A stretch of DNA of 64,000 bases, taken from Cycas panzhihuaensis. Lineage: Eukaryota; Cycadophyta. Within the stretch, counting starts at the first letter, position 1. Each line of letters opens with the position of its first letter. The DNA lies in NCBI GenBank assembly GCA_023213395.1, contig CM041465.1:135725741-135789740 (forward strand), read 5' to 3'. The notes under the pieces are model-generated. The model ran no database searches. It saw only the letters and a list, made by a program, of their open reading frames with translations, and was not told the DNA's origin. A program made the position numbers and the translations under genes. Shown piece by piece: positions 12,880 through 24,844 of this stretch.

Positions 12880-12980
12880 CATAAGAGGTTCGTATTACTA
12901 CATAAGCTAAGAGAGCATCATAATCAGCTGGCTCAAGCACCCAAAGGAGCAAAGCTCTCTCAAAATCCCTTAAAAGTTGA
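12880..12980 (-). pseudogene. Annexin-like gene fragment carried by element C
   Basis: The minus strand over 12901-12970 reads DFERALLLWVLEPADYDALL, which matches the end of the first annexin repeat of plant annexins (DFE(K/R)AVLLW(T)LDP.ERDA.LA). Annexins bind calcium and membrane lipids through four such repeats; only a fraction of one is present. Flanking frames on both sides do not continue the family, so this is a broken piece. It is antisense to element C, which suggests host DNA picked up by the element. A chance match is unlikely but cannot be excluded without a search. Confidence 0.55.
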
Positions 12981-13182
12981 TTCCCAGTGCAGGCTTAGGA
13001 AGCTCTAGACAAACCTTTTCCCAGGAATCAAATATCAAATACTCATTAATTTGGGTAATCAAAGTCATTACATGACTACCCTTACAAAACTGAACATCAT
13101 CCATCCAATCCTGTAATACATTGACTGGACCTATTTTAGGTAGTAGTACTATCATTTTATCAGATTCTAAAGATCCAACCAT
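12970..13182 (-). pseudogene. Short open frame of unknown origin, possible captured gene piece
   Basis: A 70-codon frame with a protein-like composition (phrases such as VLQDWMDDVQFCKGSH and DSWEKVCLELPKPALG). I do not recognise the family. It overlaps the annexin-like piece by about ten bases in another frame. It could be an upstream exon of the same source gene, a second captured gene, or chance. It lies antisense inside element C. Confidence 0.35.
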
Positions 13183-15758
13183 TCAATGACCACCAACATC
13201 ACACAGGTTGAGAGATAATAGCTATGATTACCTCGCTTCATGCATAGAATAGTTTTATGATAATTTGGATTCGTTCTATTTCTAAAGGCCACCATCATAC
13301 TCTACTCATTCCTAGGCTATCATCTTGATAAGCTTAGCAGAAGAATTGGACTACTTGACTGATGGAATGTAAATATTCAATCTCCTATCAAATTATTGAC
13401 TTCCAGTCGGTGTAGTTACCATAGAATTAAAATAGATCAGACCAATTCCTCTGTCGTCATTCAACATTATGCCGTCTCTCTGTCATCGTTTAGCATAGGC
13501 ACCAAGCTCTTTCTTCTCTCAAACTGTCAACTCAGGAACTTTCCTAACAAGATTACTTGCAGATAGAAGAGGCTTGAAAGTATATAGTGATTGCCCTTAT
13601 GACGAACCAGATTTAGGCTAAGATTATTTCAGAATAACGCGAAGAGGAGGAGGTAGTAGTGGCGGCAGTTGAAATAGAGAATTGATATAAGAAATAAATG
13701 AGAAAGTGGACTGGATTGATCATCTGAGGACCTGTTGTGCACCATCTCTCCTTTACTTTTCTTTTTATTTTTTTATAAATAAATAAATATATATATATAG
13801 ATATATAGATATAGATATATATATATATATATATATAATAAGGGTGCCAAAATTTGAACTTATTTGTGCCTTTGTCATCAATTAGATTACTTCTGATTCA
13901 CCATGGTGTCACAGCAATTCACGGCGCCTATTATTTCTTATTCCTTTTTTATTTTATTTTATTTCTTATAAAGTTTTAAAAAAAATTAATTATATTATAT
14001 GAGTTTTCAAATCCAAGATTTAAAAATGCTAGCCCCCCCTTAGACTTTAGCCCCTGGATTTATTAAGCCCTCACATGACCTTTAGCTTGTTTAAAAGGGG
14101 CTTCATTACCTTTATATTTTTTTTTCTTTTTATTTTTTAATTTTTCATTACACATAGGGTACCTGATAAATGTTTTGCTATAACTTTTGATTTGGTCATC
14201 AGTTTTTTACGAAACCTAATCCTATGGAGTCTAAAATTTTATGAGGTATAATTTTGACTGATCATATGCCCTATTTGGAGCTAATTTGACCCGCTTCCAA
14301 TCAATTTAAAGTCGATCATTTATTTTAAAGTTATTTTAAACTATTTTCATAAAATCCCTTTTTTATTAGATTATATTTTATCATTGGGTAATTATTTTTT
14401 ACCCAGATCTGTTCTACAGTTATTTATTATCAACAAACTTCATCACCATTTATTTATTTTATTTTTTAGGATTTATTTTAATCATTATTTTAATCAATGA
14501 AGGTGACACTTTAGTATTTTTTAACATATTCACATAAAAGTACTTGTTGCTATTTTTATTATAACTTTTCTGTTTTATATCAGAATTCAAATCTATTAAT
14601 TTTGTTTGGAAGCTGACTCACTCCTCTTTGAATTGACACTATTATTTATAAGTTTTAAAGTGTTTTTTTAAGATTTTCAAAGCCATGAAAGTTGAGGTAC
14701 ATAAAAGCCTCTAATTTATCATTATTACATAATTTTATATATTATTTTTTTATTTTTTCAATTGAAAATATATTAAGTAGCTCTCTAAACTATATTTGAT
14801 CATTTTTTTATTGTTATATAAATTTTTTACTAGCATTTTTATAATATTTTGAGCCCCAGGTTTCTGTTAAACCTAAAAAAGAGAACTATATATTTTGTTC
14901 ATTAAAATATTGACTTATAGGAACCTGTTTTTAAAACGGTCAATTCCATTGAATAGACATTTCATTAGTCTTCAATCTAGTATAATTTCAGTTTATTCTA
15001 ACATTGTTTAATACAACTTTGAAGCTGCTAAACTTGAGCATTCAGTATATCCTAATAGGCTTGTCTTCTAAACTTTTCTTTTAAGAAGTTCTTTATTTTA
15101 TTTCTTTATTCTATTTAAGGCTTTCCATTTGACCTTCATACAAGCTTCTTTTAAGCTGATTTGTAGCAGAAAGTGATCTAAAACAAGCGACAAGCCAAGT
15201 GGTCTTGCAACTCAAAATATGTATAATTCATTTTCTTTTTAAATATCTTCTTCATTTTTTCTAAAGTAAAAATATACATATATATTTTAGTTTTCAGCTT
15301 TATATATCTTCTTCAAGGCAAAGGAATCCATGCATTGAAAAAGAAAGTCATTTTCTTGCATTGAAAGGTTGTATTTATTCATTTGGAAAATCAAAAGGTT
15401 AAGAATTCTTTATTTTCATCATCAAAGGATCTTAGTTACATTTAAAATTTGCTTATATATTCATTATATTTCAAATTTGATCTGAAACTTTATCTTATAA
15501 GTTTGTCATTCATTCGAAAGGCATACACTTATTGGAAGTTTTTTTATTTTTTAGTCATCCTTGTTGAAAAGACCATTTTTTGATTGCATCTATAAAAGTT
15601 GCATTTAGTTTATTTACTTTTCAATGACATTTTTTTACTTTCAAAGGGCATTGCATTTCTTTCAAAGAGTATATTTGAAATTATATAAGTTTGTCATTTA
15701 TTAAGTTCTTTGACTTGGTAAAAGCATATTCCTTTTATGTACTAAAGTTTTCTATAAA
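13183..15758 (+). other. Non-coding interior of element C
   Basis: AT-rich with long T runs. Holds a GATA/TA microsatellite at about 13783-13836. I see no gene, terminal repeat or RNA gene. The first 550 bases are less AT-rich and may belong to the captured DNA that starts at 12880. Confidence 0.4.
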
Positions 15759-15828
15759 ATGGTAATTAATCTTAATAAAGTATAATTTTCTGTATTTGAT
15801 GGCCATAAATTTTCACTATGGCATAAGA
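15759..15828 (+). pseudogene. Start of the gag-like fragment of element C
   Basis: From an ATG at 15759 the frame gives MVINLNKV, a stop, then FSVFDGHKFSLWHK. The F.VFDG..F.LWH pattern is the opening of copia-type gag (DUF4219). Chromovirus B is inserted in the HK codons, and the frame resumes at 25191 after the duplicated TAAGA. Confidence 0.65.
15824..15828. repeat. Target site duplication of chromovirus B, left copy
   Basis: TAAGA, repeated exactly at 25191-25195 on the other side of element B. Confidence 0.9.
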
Positions 15829-16174
15829 TGGAATGTTCCTTCTTAGAAATCTAGACTTGCAGGTGCAAAAATTAGTAGAAAATAAAGCTAAAATAATGCA
15901 AATGCGTAAGCAGATCACAGATAGTGAATTACCAAAATGAGTACCAAAGTACTTTCTCTTTTAAGATACCATACTCGACAACATTACAAGTGATTTAACC
16001 CTTTAAATACATAAGTAAGGGTCTTCATCCTTATGATTCTATTGGTGGTCCTAGCAGCCTTACATCTTATTAGACAACTTAGCGGTCCATATACACATCT
16101 TAATAAACACCTTAATCCTTACTTGCTGGTGGCTCTTGCTTGCTAATGCTAAGGAAAGGTGGGGTTATGCTACA
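15829..16174 (-). mobile_element. 3' LTR of chromovirus B
   Basis: Starts TGGAATGTTCC and ends TTATGCTACA on the plus strand. Same length as its partner at 24845-25190. The complement of GGTCCCTCACTCTGAGAC just to the right is purine-rich, as expected of the tract that primes plus-strand synthesis. Confidence 0.92.
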
Positions 16175-16184
16175 GGTCCCTCAC

Positions 16185-16340
16185 TCTGAGACACTGAGTC
16201 CTCGTAGTATTAGAGATGAGGATGTTGTTGGATAAACTCATCGAATTCCTAAGTAGCTTCATCTGCATCGCAACTAATCCACTATACCAAGTGTTCCGAA
16301 ATAGTGCGATTCTGGAGGCAGCACTAGCAATTAGCAAGGA
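16185..16340 (-). pseudogene. Chromodomain remnant of chromovirus B
   Basis: The minus strand reads NRTISEHLV, a stop, WISCDADEAT, a second stop, then EFDEFIQQHPHL and YYEDSVSQSEG. This fits the C-terminal chromodomain of chromovirus integrases (LVQW..PEEATWE....L....PHL..ED...). It assigns B, and by homology A, to the chromovirus branch of Ty3/gypsy. Confidence 0.75.
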
Positions 16341-17600
16341 TTTTGTTAGGAGGAATTATAAGAGTTCCCTCTTCAAAGAGAATGGGTAAGGTTGTGTAGG
16401 ATGTAACTTTAGCATTGAGGTATTTTTTTAGGTAGGACACATGGAAAACATTATGGATATTAATATTTGGGGGGAGTTTAAATGCGTAAGCAACTTCACC
16501 AATTTTGTGCAGGATCTTATAAGGGCCATAGTAATGGGGGCTTAGTTTATGCCCTTGATATGACTTAAGGGATTGTTACTTATAAGGTTGGAGTTGAAGG
16601 TATACTAGATCTCCAATATCAAAGGATCGATCGGATCGGTGGTGGTCTGCAAGTTGCTTCATTCGATTTCGGGTGGTGGATAAATTCTGTCAAAGGGCAT
16701 GCAAGATTTAATCAATTTCTTGAAGCTTTTGTTGCATAGAAGTTGTTTGAAAGTTTGTGGCTAGGATATGATGGGAAGGTGGGTGGTTGCCATAAAGAGC
16801 CAAAAAAGGGGACATACCAATGGTAAAATGATGGGAAGAGTTATACCAATACTTAGCCAAGGCAAGCTATGAGATCCACTTAGCTTGGTGTTCTGAGGCA
16901 AAGCAACGCAGATAAGTTTCTAAAGTTTTATTTTAAACCTCAGATTAGCCATATGTTTATAGGTGGTAGGCATAACTCATGTTAAATAAGGTTCTAACAA
17001 CCTAAAAGAGTTCTTGCTGAAAGGAGTTAGTAAACCTAGGGTCTCGGTCACAAACAATAGATGATGGGAAGCCATAGAGGTGAAATATGAATTGGACATA
17101 CAAGTTAGCAAGACAGGAGGATGAATATAAGGTGTGCACTGGGAGAAAGTGTGAGTACTTAGTTAATCGATTAATAACTATTTAAATGGAGTCAAACCTG
17201 GTAGATGGAGGTAGGCCCACAATGAAGTCCATGGCAATATCTTGCCACTTACCTTAAGGAATATTTAATTATTGGAGAAGGCCAGGGAGAGGTTTGGTCT
17301 CTACTTTATTTCACTAACAGGTATCACATTCTAATACGAAGGTGAATATGGTGGTCTTCATATGGGGCCAAAAGAAATCTGTGCAAATCCATTAATAAGT
17401 CTTATCAAATCCATAGTGGTCGCCGAGGGGAGACGAGTGGTATTCTGTTAGGATTTTAGGGATGAATGAGGAGGAGGGATGGACAAAGATACAATTATGG
17501 TAGAGGAGGTGATTGTTAAAGGTTGACCAACCTTTATGGGTGAGAACTTTTTTTCTCAAATTAGGATAGTTTGGATGGGCTTAGTTTTCAATGCATAGTT
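16341..17600 (-). pseudogene. Integrase remnant of chromovirus B
   Basis: Placed by position between RNase H and chromodomain and by alignment with 1760-3137 of element A; for example the plus-strand phrases around CATATGTTTATAGGTGG and CTGGTAGATGGAGG occur in both. The translation is heavily broken and I cannot point to all of the D, D, E catalytic residues. Confidence 0.65.
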
Positions 17601-17616
17601 CATCAAGCCAAAGTGG

Positions 17617-18030
17617 TTAGGGATTACTGATGGCATGGAGGCTTGGGTTAAGAATATTATCATCAGGGTGAAGAAGTAAAAGGGCATTTACCATAGTATT
17701 GTCTTTGCCTTTTTTATATGCTATTGAGAAGTCAAAGACTTGTAATCGGTGAACCCACTTAGCTTGTTCTTCAGACAAGACTAGTAGAGTCAATAAATTA
17801 TGGAGGCTACGATGATCCGTAAGAATAGTGATCTTAGAGCCTAAGAGATATTGCTGCCATTTATCAATAGCGTAAATAATAGCATTCATCTCTTTCTAAT
17901 ATGTAAAGAGATGAAGCTCGTGATCTTTTAATTTTTGGCTTTCGAATACAATGGGATGAGAGTCTTGCATTAGGACTGCACCTAAACCAAACCTTAAAGC
18001 ATCACATTCAAGTTGGAAGATGGAATCACA
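17617..18030 (-). pseudogene. RNase H remnant of chromovirus B
   Basis: From 18030 leftward the minus strand gives FQLECDALRFGLGAVLMQ, then after a stop MNAIIYAIDKWQQYLLGSKI, TDHRSLHNLL, RLQVFDFSIAYKKGKDN. These are the ordered motifs of Ty3 RNase H (ECDAS..G.GAVL, HYLLG..F...TDH.SL, Y..G..N..ADALSR). The last motif is eroded to MVNALLLL. Confidence 0.88.
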
Positions 18031-18084
18031 TCTGTGGGTGGTCACTACACTTAGTAGGAGTTAAAGTGGTCAACGACCAATACT

Positions 18085-20935
18085 GGAGTGTGAATAGAAT
18101 CCTACAAGCGGAAGAGAACACCACATAGAGCGTCTGTGTGCTGAAGCACGAGTTCAAGACCCATGAATGGTGCCTGACTTCCTTAGAGTAGCTTTCACTT
18201 TTGGTTTCAAGGGGTGAGATACACGTGAAGGTATCTCAGGTAGTCCCAAAGGATGAGGTCCTCCCACCCTTGGATGGCTGGAAGGGAGAAGGACAGACCC
18301 ACAAAAAGAGGGTTCCAATAGAAGAAGGATGAGATGCAAGAGCAATGGATACAGATGAGAGGGAAATGGGTGCAAGATAAGCACAATTGAAGTTCCCTAG
18401 GTCGATTGACTCAAGGTGAGTCAATGAGAGAACAAGAGGTGGAGAGTGAAGGCCTGGTTGCTATGAAAGCAAGAGGAAGGGGGGTTTGAGCCTCAACAAT
18501 GGTGAATAAGGCCGTAAATGGTTGGATGTGTAGAGTGTGTGGTAAGGAAGTGTTGTATGTTGTCACAAAGGAAGAAAAAAATAAACGTACAATGCACTCC
18601 CTCTCTGTCTTTTCCTTTTATGAAACAAAGAGATAACCAAAATGCATCATGCAAGTTCAAGCATGCACTCTAAAATGATGTAAGCCTAAAAGGGTATTTA
18701 TGTTGAGGTAAAAAAAGGGGGAAAGAGTGTAATTGTTATGGCACGCTCTTTCCTATAAAGTCAGCTATATAACATGCACATGCACAAAAGCTAGTTTATT
18801 TCCCTTTTGTCTTTATGTGTCTTAATATAGCAATGATAAAGGGGGAAGGGGCATGTAAGAAGAAGAGGTACGTACCCGGAAAATAGCTCAGCTGAAGGAG
18901 GCATTCCACTTGTTCTCCGCCTACGACCTCTAGTCTTTGCTTATCATGCGACTATTGCCGAAGAGGATGGGGGGCTTCCTTACCTTCCCCATGTAAAAAG
19001 GAAGCAAAAGAAAGAGGTAAAAGAAAATGGCTGCTATGCGAGAAAAGAAATGACTACAAAAGGGCAAGACTTACCTGGATTAGAGTGTTCCTTTCCTCCA
19101 CGTATATCGCCACTAAACCTGTAAGCATAAAGGTTTTTCCCTTTAGAGAAGGAGCTACCAAGATGCAAGCTAATATATGTGTAATGATATAAAATAAATA
19201 CTGAAATTTTATGCCTTAAGTTAGTAATCTATTACTCAACCCAACTCTGCACTCTCTTAAAGAAAACAATGTACGCCAAGCAAGAAAGAGAGGTTAGCCT
19301 CAAGATGGCCAACCCTCCCCCAAGTGAACCTCCACACGACCTTAGAATGTAAAAGTATAGTGATTTTATGGCAGCTTATGGGCAGCAAGCAAGAAAAGGA
19401 GTGAATGTTGTATGATGTGGAAGAATTGTCTACGTAGTGAAGATGTTGTGGGCAGTGAATCGCCACACTGGCCTTGCTAAGGGTTCGGATGGATGTTGAA
19501 TGATGTTTGGGGCTTAAGGGGTGCCCAAAAGGAGAGCATGCAGACCTAGAACCAGTGCAATAAGGGTTGTGTACACTGATATCTAGTGTAAGCTTGGTCT
19601 CACAAACTCCTAGTTTGCCTAAGAGAAGCACGAACACAAGAGAGGAAGGATGGGAAGGGGTTTGCCCTTGGGGAGTAGGCCCAATGGGATGGATCCTACC
19701 TTAGCCCCCTTCACCCAATCCTTATGGACCCTCTCCCACAACTTCCTTGAGAGAAACTAGCGGAGAATGGGAGAGATCTTGAGGTAACAAAGCAAAAAAA
19801 AGGGAAAGTGCGCTCTTTTATAATAGAAAAACACAAAAATATAAAGTAACATACCAATAGATAAGCTTTAATGGGATAAATTTGTGCTAAAACATGAAAC
19901 AAGAGAAAGAGGTACCTATTGGGCTATGTTAGGGGTGGATCTACCCCTGTAAACAGTGGAAGAAGGCAGATTTTACAGGGTTCACAAGGTACCTCACAAG
20001 GTGGTGTTGCAGGACAAATTTACTTGATGACAGCTAAGGGGTGAGTATGGAGATCTCACTTGAAGATGCTAGGTGAAGAGTCTTCTGCCATGTATTAGAG
20101 CTGCTACAGGTGGATCCCAGGTTGGGATGACAGAAACCCTAACGTTGCAGGCATACCTATGAGAAGAAGGGAAGAGAGAGCAGAATAATAGTAGTAGGGA
20201 GTGTTGTTAGAGGGCCAAGAGAGGTAAAATGAGGTCCTTTTTGGGATATATACTCATCCTAACCCTAATCGAGTGATTAGGGTTTAAGTAGGGCTGATAT
20301 GTCAACTAATCCACATGGCAGTTCTGTAAAAAGAGTGAGAATTGCCACGGCAGATTAAAAAAATAGTGAGCAACAATGCACCGCGGTACCTCTAAGTTTA
20401 CAGTGGTGCGAGACCGGAATGCCAAAACAGCAATGGTAAGGGTCCTGGGAACCCTAAACGGAGATGTGCCAGGTCTAAGAGGGGCTGGCCCTCCTATCCA
20501 AGTAGCTAGGGACAGTCTGGGTAACATCTAGGCTAGACCAAATAGGACATCAAGAGTTGGGATTCCCATAAATACTATGACAAGATGAAAGATAGCAAAA
20601 ATTCTTGGTGAAGTGTCAAGAGTTGTGATAGGTGACCAAGGTGTGAGTAAATCACATGAGTTGGGTGAGGCTTGAGGTGACGTGGAGGTGGCACGGAGGG
20701 TTGTAGAGCGCCATGGGGATGCCTGCCTCGCGGAGAGGTAGGTCCCGTGGGTCGTCATAGGCTAAAAAGATGACAAGTAGCATGATCAAAAAATATGTGT
20801 AAGGTGACCACTCAAATGTGACAGTCAATTATGCAATGAGGTGATGCTTCTATCTACCTTTCTAAAGAAACAATAAAGGCGAAAAGGAAGAAGCATACCT
20901 GTGCTTACCTGAGTCGATCTGTCCATACCCATTCT
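18085..20935. other. About 2.85 kb insertion of unknown type inside chromovirus B pol
   Basis: The pol sequence is interrupted between the end of reverse transcriptase (STPVLITPDFNKPF, ending near 20960) and the start of RNase H (FQLECD, 18010-18030). A second STPVL-like codon run occurs at about 18070-18090, so a short stretch around the insertion point may be duplicated. The insert has higher GC than its surroundings and several chance frames up to 126 codons (19257-19637), none recognised. I find no convincing LTRs, terminal inverted repeats or transposase. Confidence 0.6.
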
Positions 20936-21735
20936 CGATGACCAGGAAACAGAAGGGTTTGTTGAAATCAGGAGTGATGAGGACTGGAGTAGAGGTCATT
21001 ACGACCTTGAGGTAAGAAAATGTAATATTCACTTCTAGAGACCATTAGAAATCCTCTTTATGAATAAGGTTGGTTAATGGGGTGGCAAGAGCAGTATAAT
21101 TACGCATGAAGCATCGATAAAAACCAGTGAGCCTAAGGAATGCTCGTAGTTGGGTAAGAGTGGTACGTGTTGGCCACGTTGTGATGACTGATATTTTATC
21201 AAGGTCTACGGGTACCTCTTTTGATGATATGATGTAACCCAAATAATTGAGTTCTGATTATCCAAACTCACACTTAGATAGTTTTGCATAGAGTTGGTGG
21301 TTTTGTAATATTTGGAGAATAATTTCTAGGTGTTGGATATGGTGATCCAAGCAGGCACTATAAATAAGAATGTCATCAAAGAAAACTATAACAAACTTTT
21401 GAAGGTAGGGACCAAAGATTTTATTCATGAGAGCTTGGAAGGTTGGTGAGGCATTATAAAGGCTAAAGGGCATTATACGAAACTCAAAATGGCCATAATG
21501 TGTGCAAAATATTGTCTTATAGAAATCTTGTGGATTGTAAGCCTAATTTAGAAAAATGGTTGTACCATGGATTTCGTCCAGCATGTCATCTATGCAAGGG
21601 GTGGGAAAGTTATTTTTAATGGCAATCTTATTTAATTCCCTATAGTCAACACAAAGGCAAAATGAGCCATCCTTCTTCCTAACTAAGATAATTGGGGCTG
21701 TATAAGGGCTTTTACTTGGTTGGATTATGCCCATG
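20936..21735 (-). pseudogene. Reverse transcriptase remnant of chromovirus B
   Basis: Three adjoining minus frames carry the domain in order: 21543-21734 (MGIIQPSKSPYTAPIILVRK, KKDGSFCLCVDYRELN), 21258-21473 (MPFSLYNASPTFQALMN, then the catalytic VFFDDILIY) and 21045-21242 (GYIISSKEVPVDLDKIS, TQLRAFLRLTGFYRCF). The FDD catalytic pair is intact, but stops separate the pieces. Confidence 0.92.
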
Positions 21736-22139
21736 TTGAGGAGCTCATTTGTGAGTTACTCAATTTTATTCTTTTGAAAGTATGAGTTACAGTAAGGTCA
21801 AAGGTTGATAGGGTGATGGTTAGATTGGAGGTCAATTGTATGATAGAAACCACAGTCGGGAGGGGTAGTAGTAGGCAGAGGGGTAAATACTTGTTTATAT
21901 TGGGTAATGACATCTTAGATGCGTAGATGAATTTGTGGTATGATTTGAATATTATTGAGACATACTATATACCCTAGGTGAGATTGAAGATGGTATTTCA
22001 TACATCCAGGAGAGACCACTTGGTTAGGGGGGGATTACATTCCATAAATTTTGTGATTTCGACCCATGTGGTCTTTGAAGGCAGTGAATGGATTTGTAGG
22101 CGAGTTGTTCATGCTATAGGTCCCTAGTGTTTGCAACCA

Positions 22140-22565
22140 TTAAATCCCCAAGATAGCATTAGATCTTCCTATTGACAAGGTATAGAAATCTAACACCAAA
22201 GGGTATGAGCTAATTTGGACCTGGAGGTTTTTAATAACACCTACATAATGGAGTTTCCGGTACCCTAGTAGAGAACATATGAAGCCAGTTTTTGGGACAA
22301 TATATAGGTTGAGTTGTCTGGCTATTGAAATATCAATGAACTTAAGTGATACGACATCATCAATCAAGATAGATATTAAAGTCTTATAGAGGATGCCTCT
22401 AACTCTTAGGGGTTCAGGGGAGGAGGAGGTGGTGACAGTAGATATAGATACTTTGGGGTGGGGGTCTGGTGTAGGTTCGTCATGGGTTTCATCATCAGTC
22501 TCATGGTCAGAGTTAGAGTCAGAGGGATCATCAGGGGAGAGGCATGGGTCGATGGAGAAAACCAT
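22140..22565 (-). pseudogene. Protease region of chromovirus B
   Basis: A 141-codon frame. An acidic linker (residues about 10-35, DPSDSNSDHETDDETHDE) precedes LRVRGILYKTLISILIDD, VSLKFIDISIARQLNL. In related elements this is the aspartic protease (..VLIDSGSTHNFID..). Here the active-site DSG reads DDV, so the enzyme would be dead. It ends with ..YTLSIGRSNAILGI, matching the usual LGMDWL end of the domain. Confidence 0.75.
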
Positions 22566-22599
22566 ACGCCATGCTTTGTAAAAGCGACCATGTACAGAA

Positions 22600-23590
22600 G
22601 TCCACTTTTCTACATACTATATACAAAGGCTAGCCTCTAGTCGGCATTGTGCTTCGGCTTGAGAAATTTAGACTCTTTTGGTAGATGTGTCATCATTCTA
22701 GCGATTAGTAGATAGGCGGGTGGAATCATCCTGTCATGGCCGAGGATATGTGAAGTCAACTTGAGGACGAGAGACATCATCAAATTGAGGTTGAGGTCAC
22801 TGGAAGTCTGACTGTTGAGTGGATGAGGACTAAGAGTTATCCTGACGAATAGTTGAGGGTTTGTCTACTACAAACTCAGCTTCTACTGCACGGGCCCACT
22901 TGAAAGATTCCTTAAGGGAATAGATTGCCATTGTCTTTAATCTCATCTGAATATGGTCTTGGAGTCCTACCACATAAATATCAGTCACAGTTTGTTTGTC
23001 CAAGTTTTGGCTTTGTGGTGTGCGATTATATAAGGCTTGAAATTCATCTGTGTAAGCCTCTACAGTTGAGGTTTGTAAGCCTCTACAGTTGAGGTTTGCT
23101 TAAGCCGAGTGAGTTGTCTGAAGAAAGATTGACTCTATGTATCTTCATATTGTTTAAAGAAACAACTAGTGAAGTGGTACTATGTTTGGTGAGAGAGATA
23201 TTCTCGCTTCCACCAGTTAAACCAATGGTGAGATCGAACATCTAAGTGAATAGAAGCGTATAAGGGTTGGTCCTCTTCTGACATTGAGTGAAGAGTGAAG
23301 TAGGATTCTAACTTGTTAATACAACTTCAAGTGCACTCTCTATTTATATTTGGATCAAAGGTAGGAATGTTGATTTTATGGTGGAAAAAGGGTTGTCTTG
23401 GTGGAGAACCTCTTATATTTCTTCCTTGAAAAGGGGGAGGTTGGTTGCTTATTGAGTTAGAAGTTCTTGTGCTTTGGAGTTGAGGTGGCAACAACTGCTG
23501 ACGATGAGTCTATCGTTAACCTCTGTTTTAAAGTTAGACAAGTCATTAGTCAACTCAGAAATTTTCTCTATTTGAGTTTTTGCCATTGGA
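22600..23590 (-). pseudogene. gag remnant of chromovirus B
   Basis: The minus strand around 23090-23220 reads WWKREYLSHQT, FTSCFFKQYEDT and FFRQLTRLKQ, the core of the gypsy gag (retrotransposon gag) domain. Parallel pieces occur in elements A and D. Interrupted by stops. It includes a 23-bp tandem duplication at 23052-23097. Confidence 0.78.
23052..23097. repeat. Perfect 23-bp tandem duplication in B gag
   Basis: GTAAGCCTCTACAGTTGAGG plus TTT occurs twice in a row. As 23 is not a multiple of three it shifts the gag frame. Confidence 0.9.
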
Positions 23591-24830
23591 GTTGAAAAAA
23601 TAGATTAAAGAAGCAAGAACAAGTAGAGAGAAGGGAAATAAACAAAGTGGGACAGAGTAAGAAAGAACGGGATATAAGAATAGGGAGTTGTTATAGGGAA
23701 AGAAGAGGTAAATAGGGGGATGTGGGGTGTCTATAGCCTGTTGACCCCAAATTATATACGCAAGATATTTGGCACACTAGAAAGAGCATAAAAAAACTCA
23801 TCAAAATGGGGTGTATGAGTTCTAAGGTGAATTTGAAGTGGTGGGGCCTACCAACAGTCTGGGTACAAAAGAGAGTGAAAATTAGGGGCATAAACTAACC
23901 TAGTACAAAATGACCCTTATGATATACTGATCAAATTGAGGTATATAAGTTATAAGTGTAATTTGTTTTTCCTTTTTACACCATGATTAATGGCTAAGTG
24001 GAGTTTTTTTTTTTTTAGTCTTGGAAGCTTGATTGTTCTAACAAGTTTTGAATTTAGGTAGTAAGTGGCTTGTGATCTTAATTAAGACCAGGGCAGGGGA
24101 CGTAGGGTGGGAATGATCAAATGTGTCCTACCCACTGAAAGTTGAGGTGTGATTAGTCTTATAAGCCTGCCAATAAACTTCTGATGCTGAAGTTTGGGAT
24201 AGGTAACTTTATGGTGCTAACCGCTAACCACTACACTACAAGACTTTAGCAGCCGATAGTTTACCTGTACTAGGGAGGGTTTTGGGATCCTAAAGGGGTC
24301 CTCCTATATATCCAAAGGTACGTGGAGGCACACTTCTATAGCCAGGTTCTGTCTAGGGCTTGGTTTAGGAGTGTTATCTCCAGTCCTTCACGCAAGGGGC
24401 AGAAAAGCCACGATGCACTTATCTAGAATGATAGATCCATGTGATATTTAAAGACCCCCAATACAAGGTCTCTACCTAACTATTTGGGTAGTTGCCCAGT
24501 GATGTTATCTACCCGGGAAGGAGAGGCGGGAGGGGAAACAAATGGTAGTCACCCAGCGGTGTTATCTACACTTGGAATATAACTCAATGCAGAAAAAGAA
24601 AACTAAAAATTGAATTGAAAGTAGAAGAAATAAGTTGCTTGTGTTACCTAAAGGAAGAAATTCCCCTTCACTTCGTAACCTCTAATCTATCCTGCTACTG
24701 TTCCTCAATCTCCTTTGAGAGAGTACTAAGTGAAGGTCTTTCCTCAATCTCTACCTAGGTAGAGAGAGTACTCGATCATACAGAAAAAAAAAATTTACTT
24801 CTCTGGGCAGCTTCCCACAATCACAACGCA
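23591..24830 (-). other. 5' untranslated leader of chromovirus B
   Basis: Lies between the gag start and the primer-binding site. No coding sequence. The segment at 24212-24240, read on the minus strand, resembles the A box of a tRNA gene (TGTAGTGTAGTGGTTAGCGG). The equivalent leader of element A (26460-27785) shows the same order of short matches, for example ACAAGGTCTCTACCTAAC. Confidence 0.6.
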
Positions 24831-24842
24831 TCTTTGATACTG
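24831..24842 (-). promoter_or_regulatory. Decayed primer-binding site of chromovirus B
   Basis: TCTTTGATACTG on the plus strand, 2 bases from the LTR. It matches the complement of the initiator methionine tRNA site at 8 of 12 bases. Elements A and D have the same spacing with better matches. Confidence 0.6.
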
Positions 24843-24844
24843 CT

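Noticed and set aside
18044-18060. CACTACACT as the terminus of a CACTA DNA transposon
   Set aside because: There is no inverted partner at the other end of the insertion and no 3-bp target duplication at matching positions.
19257-19637. 126-codon minus frame as a gene
   Set aside because: No motif, odd composition and lack of neighbours; it lies in the unclassified insertion within chromovirus B, and frames of similar length occur on other strands there.
22393-22640. Plus-strand frames rich in valine, serine and glycine
   Set aside because: They are antisense shadows of the acidic linker before the chromovirus protease.
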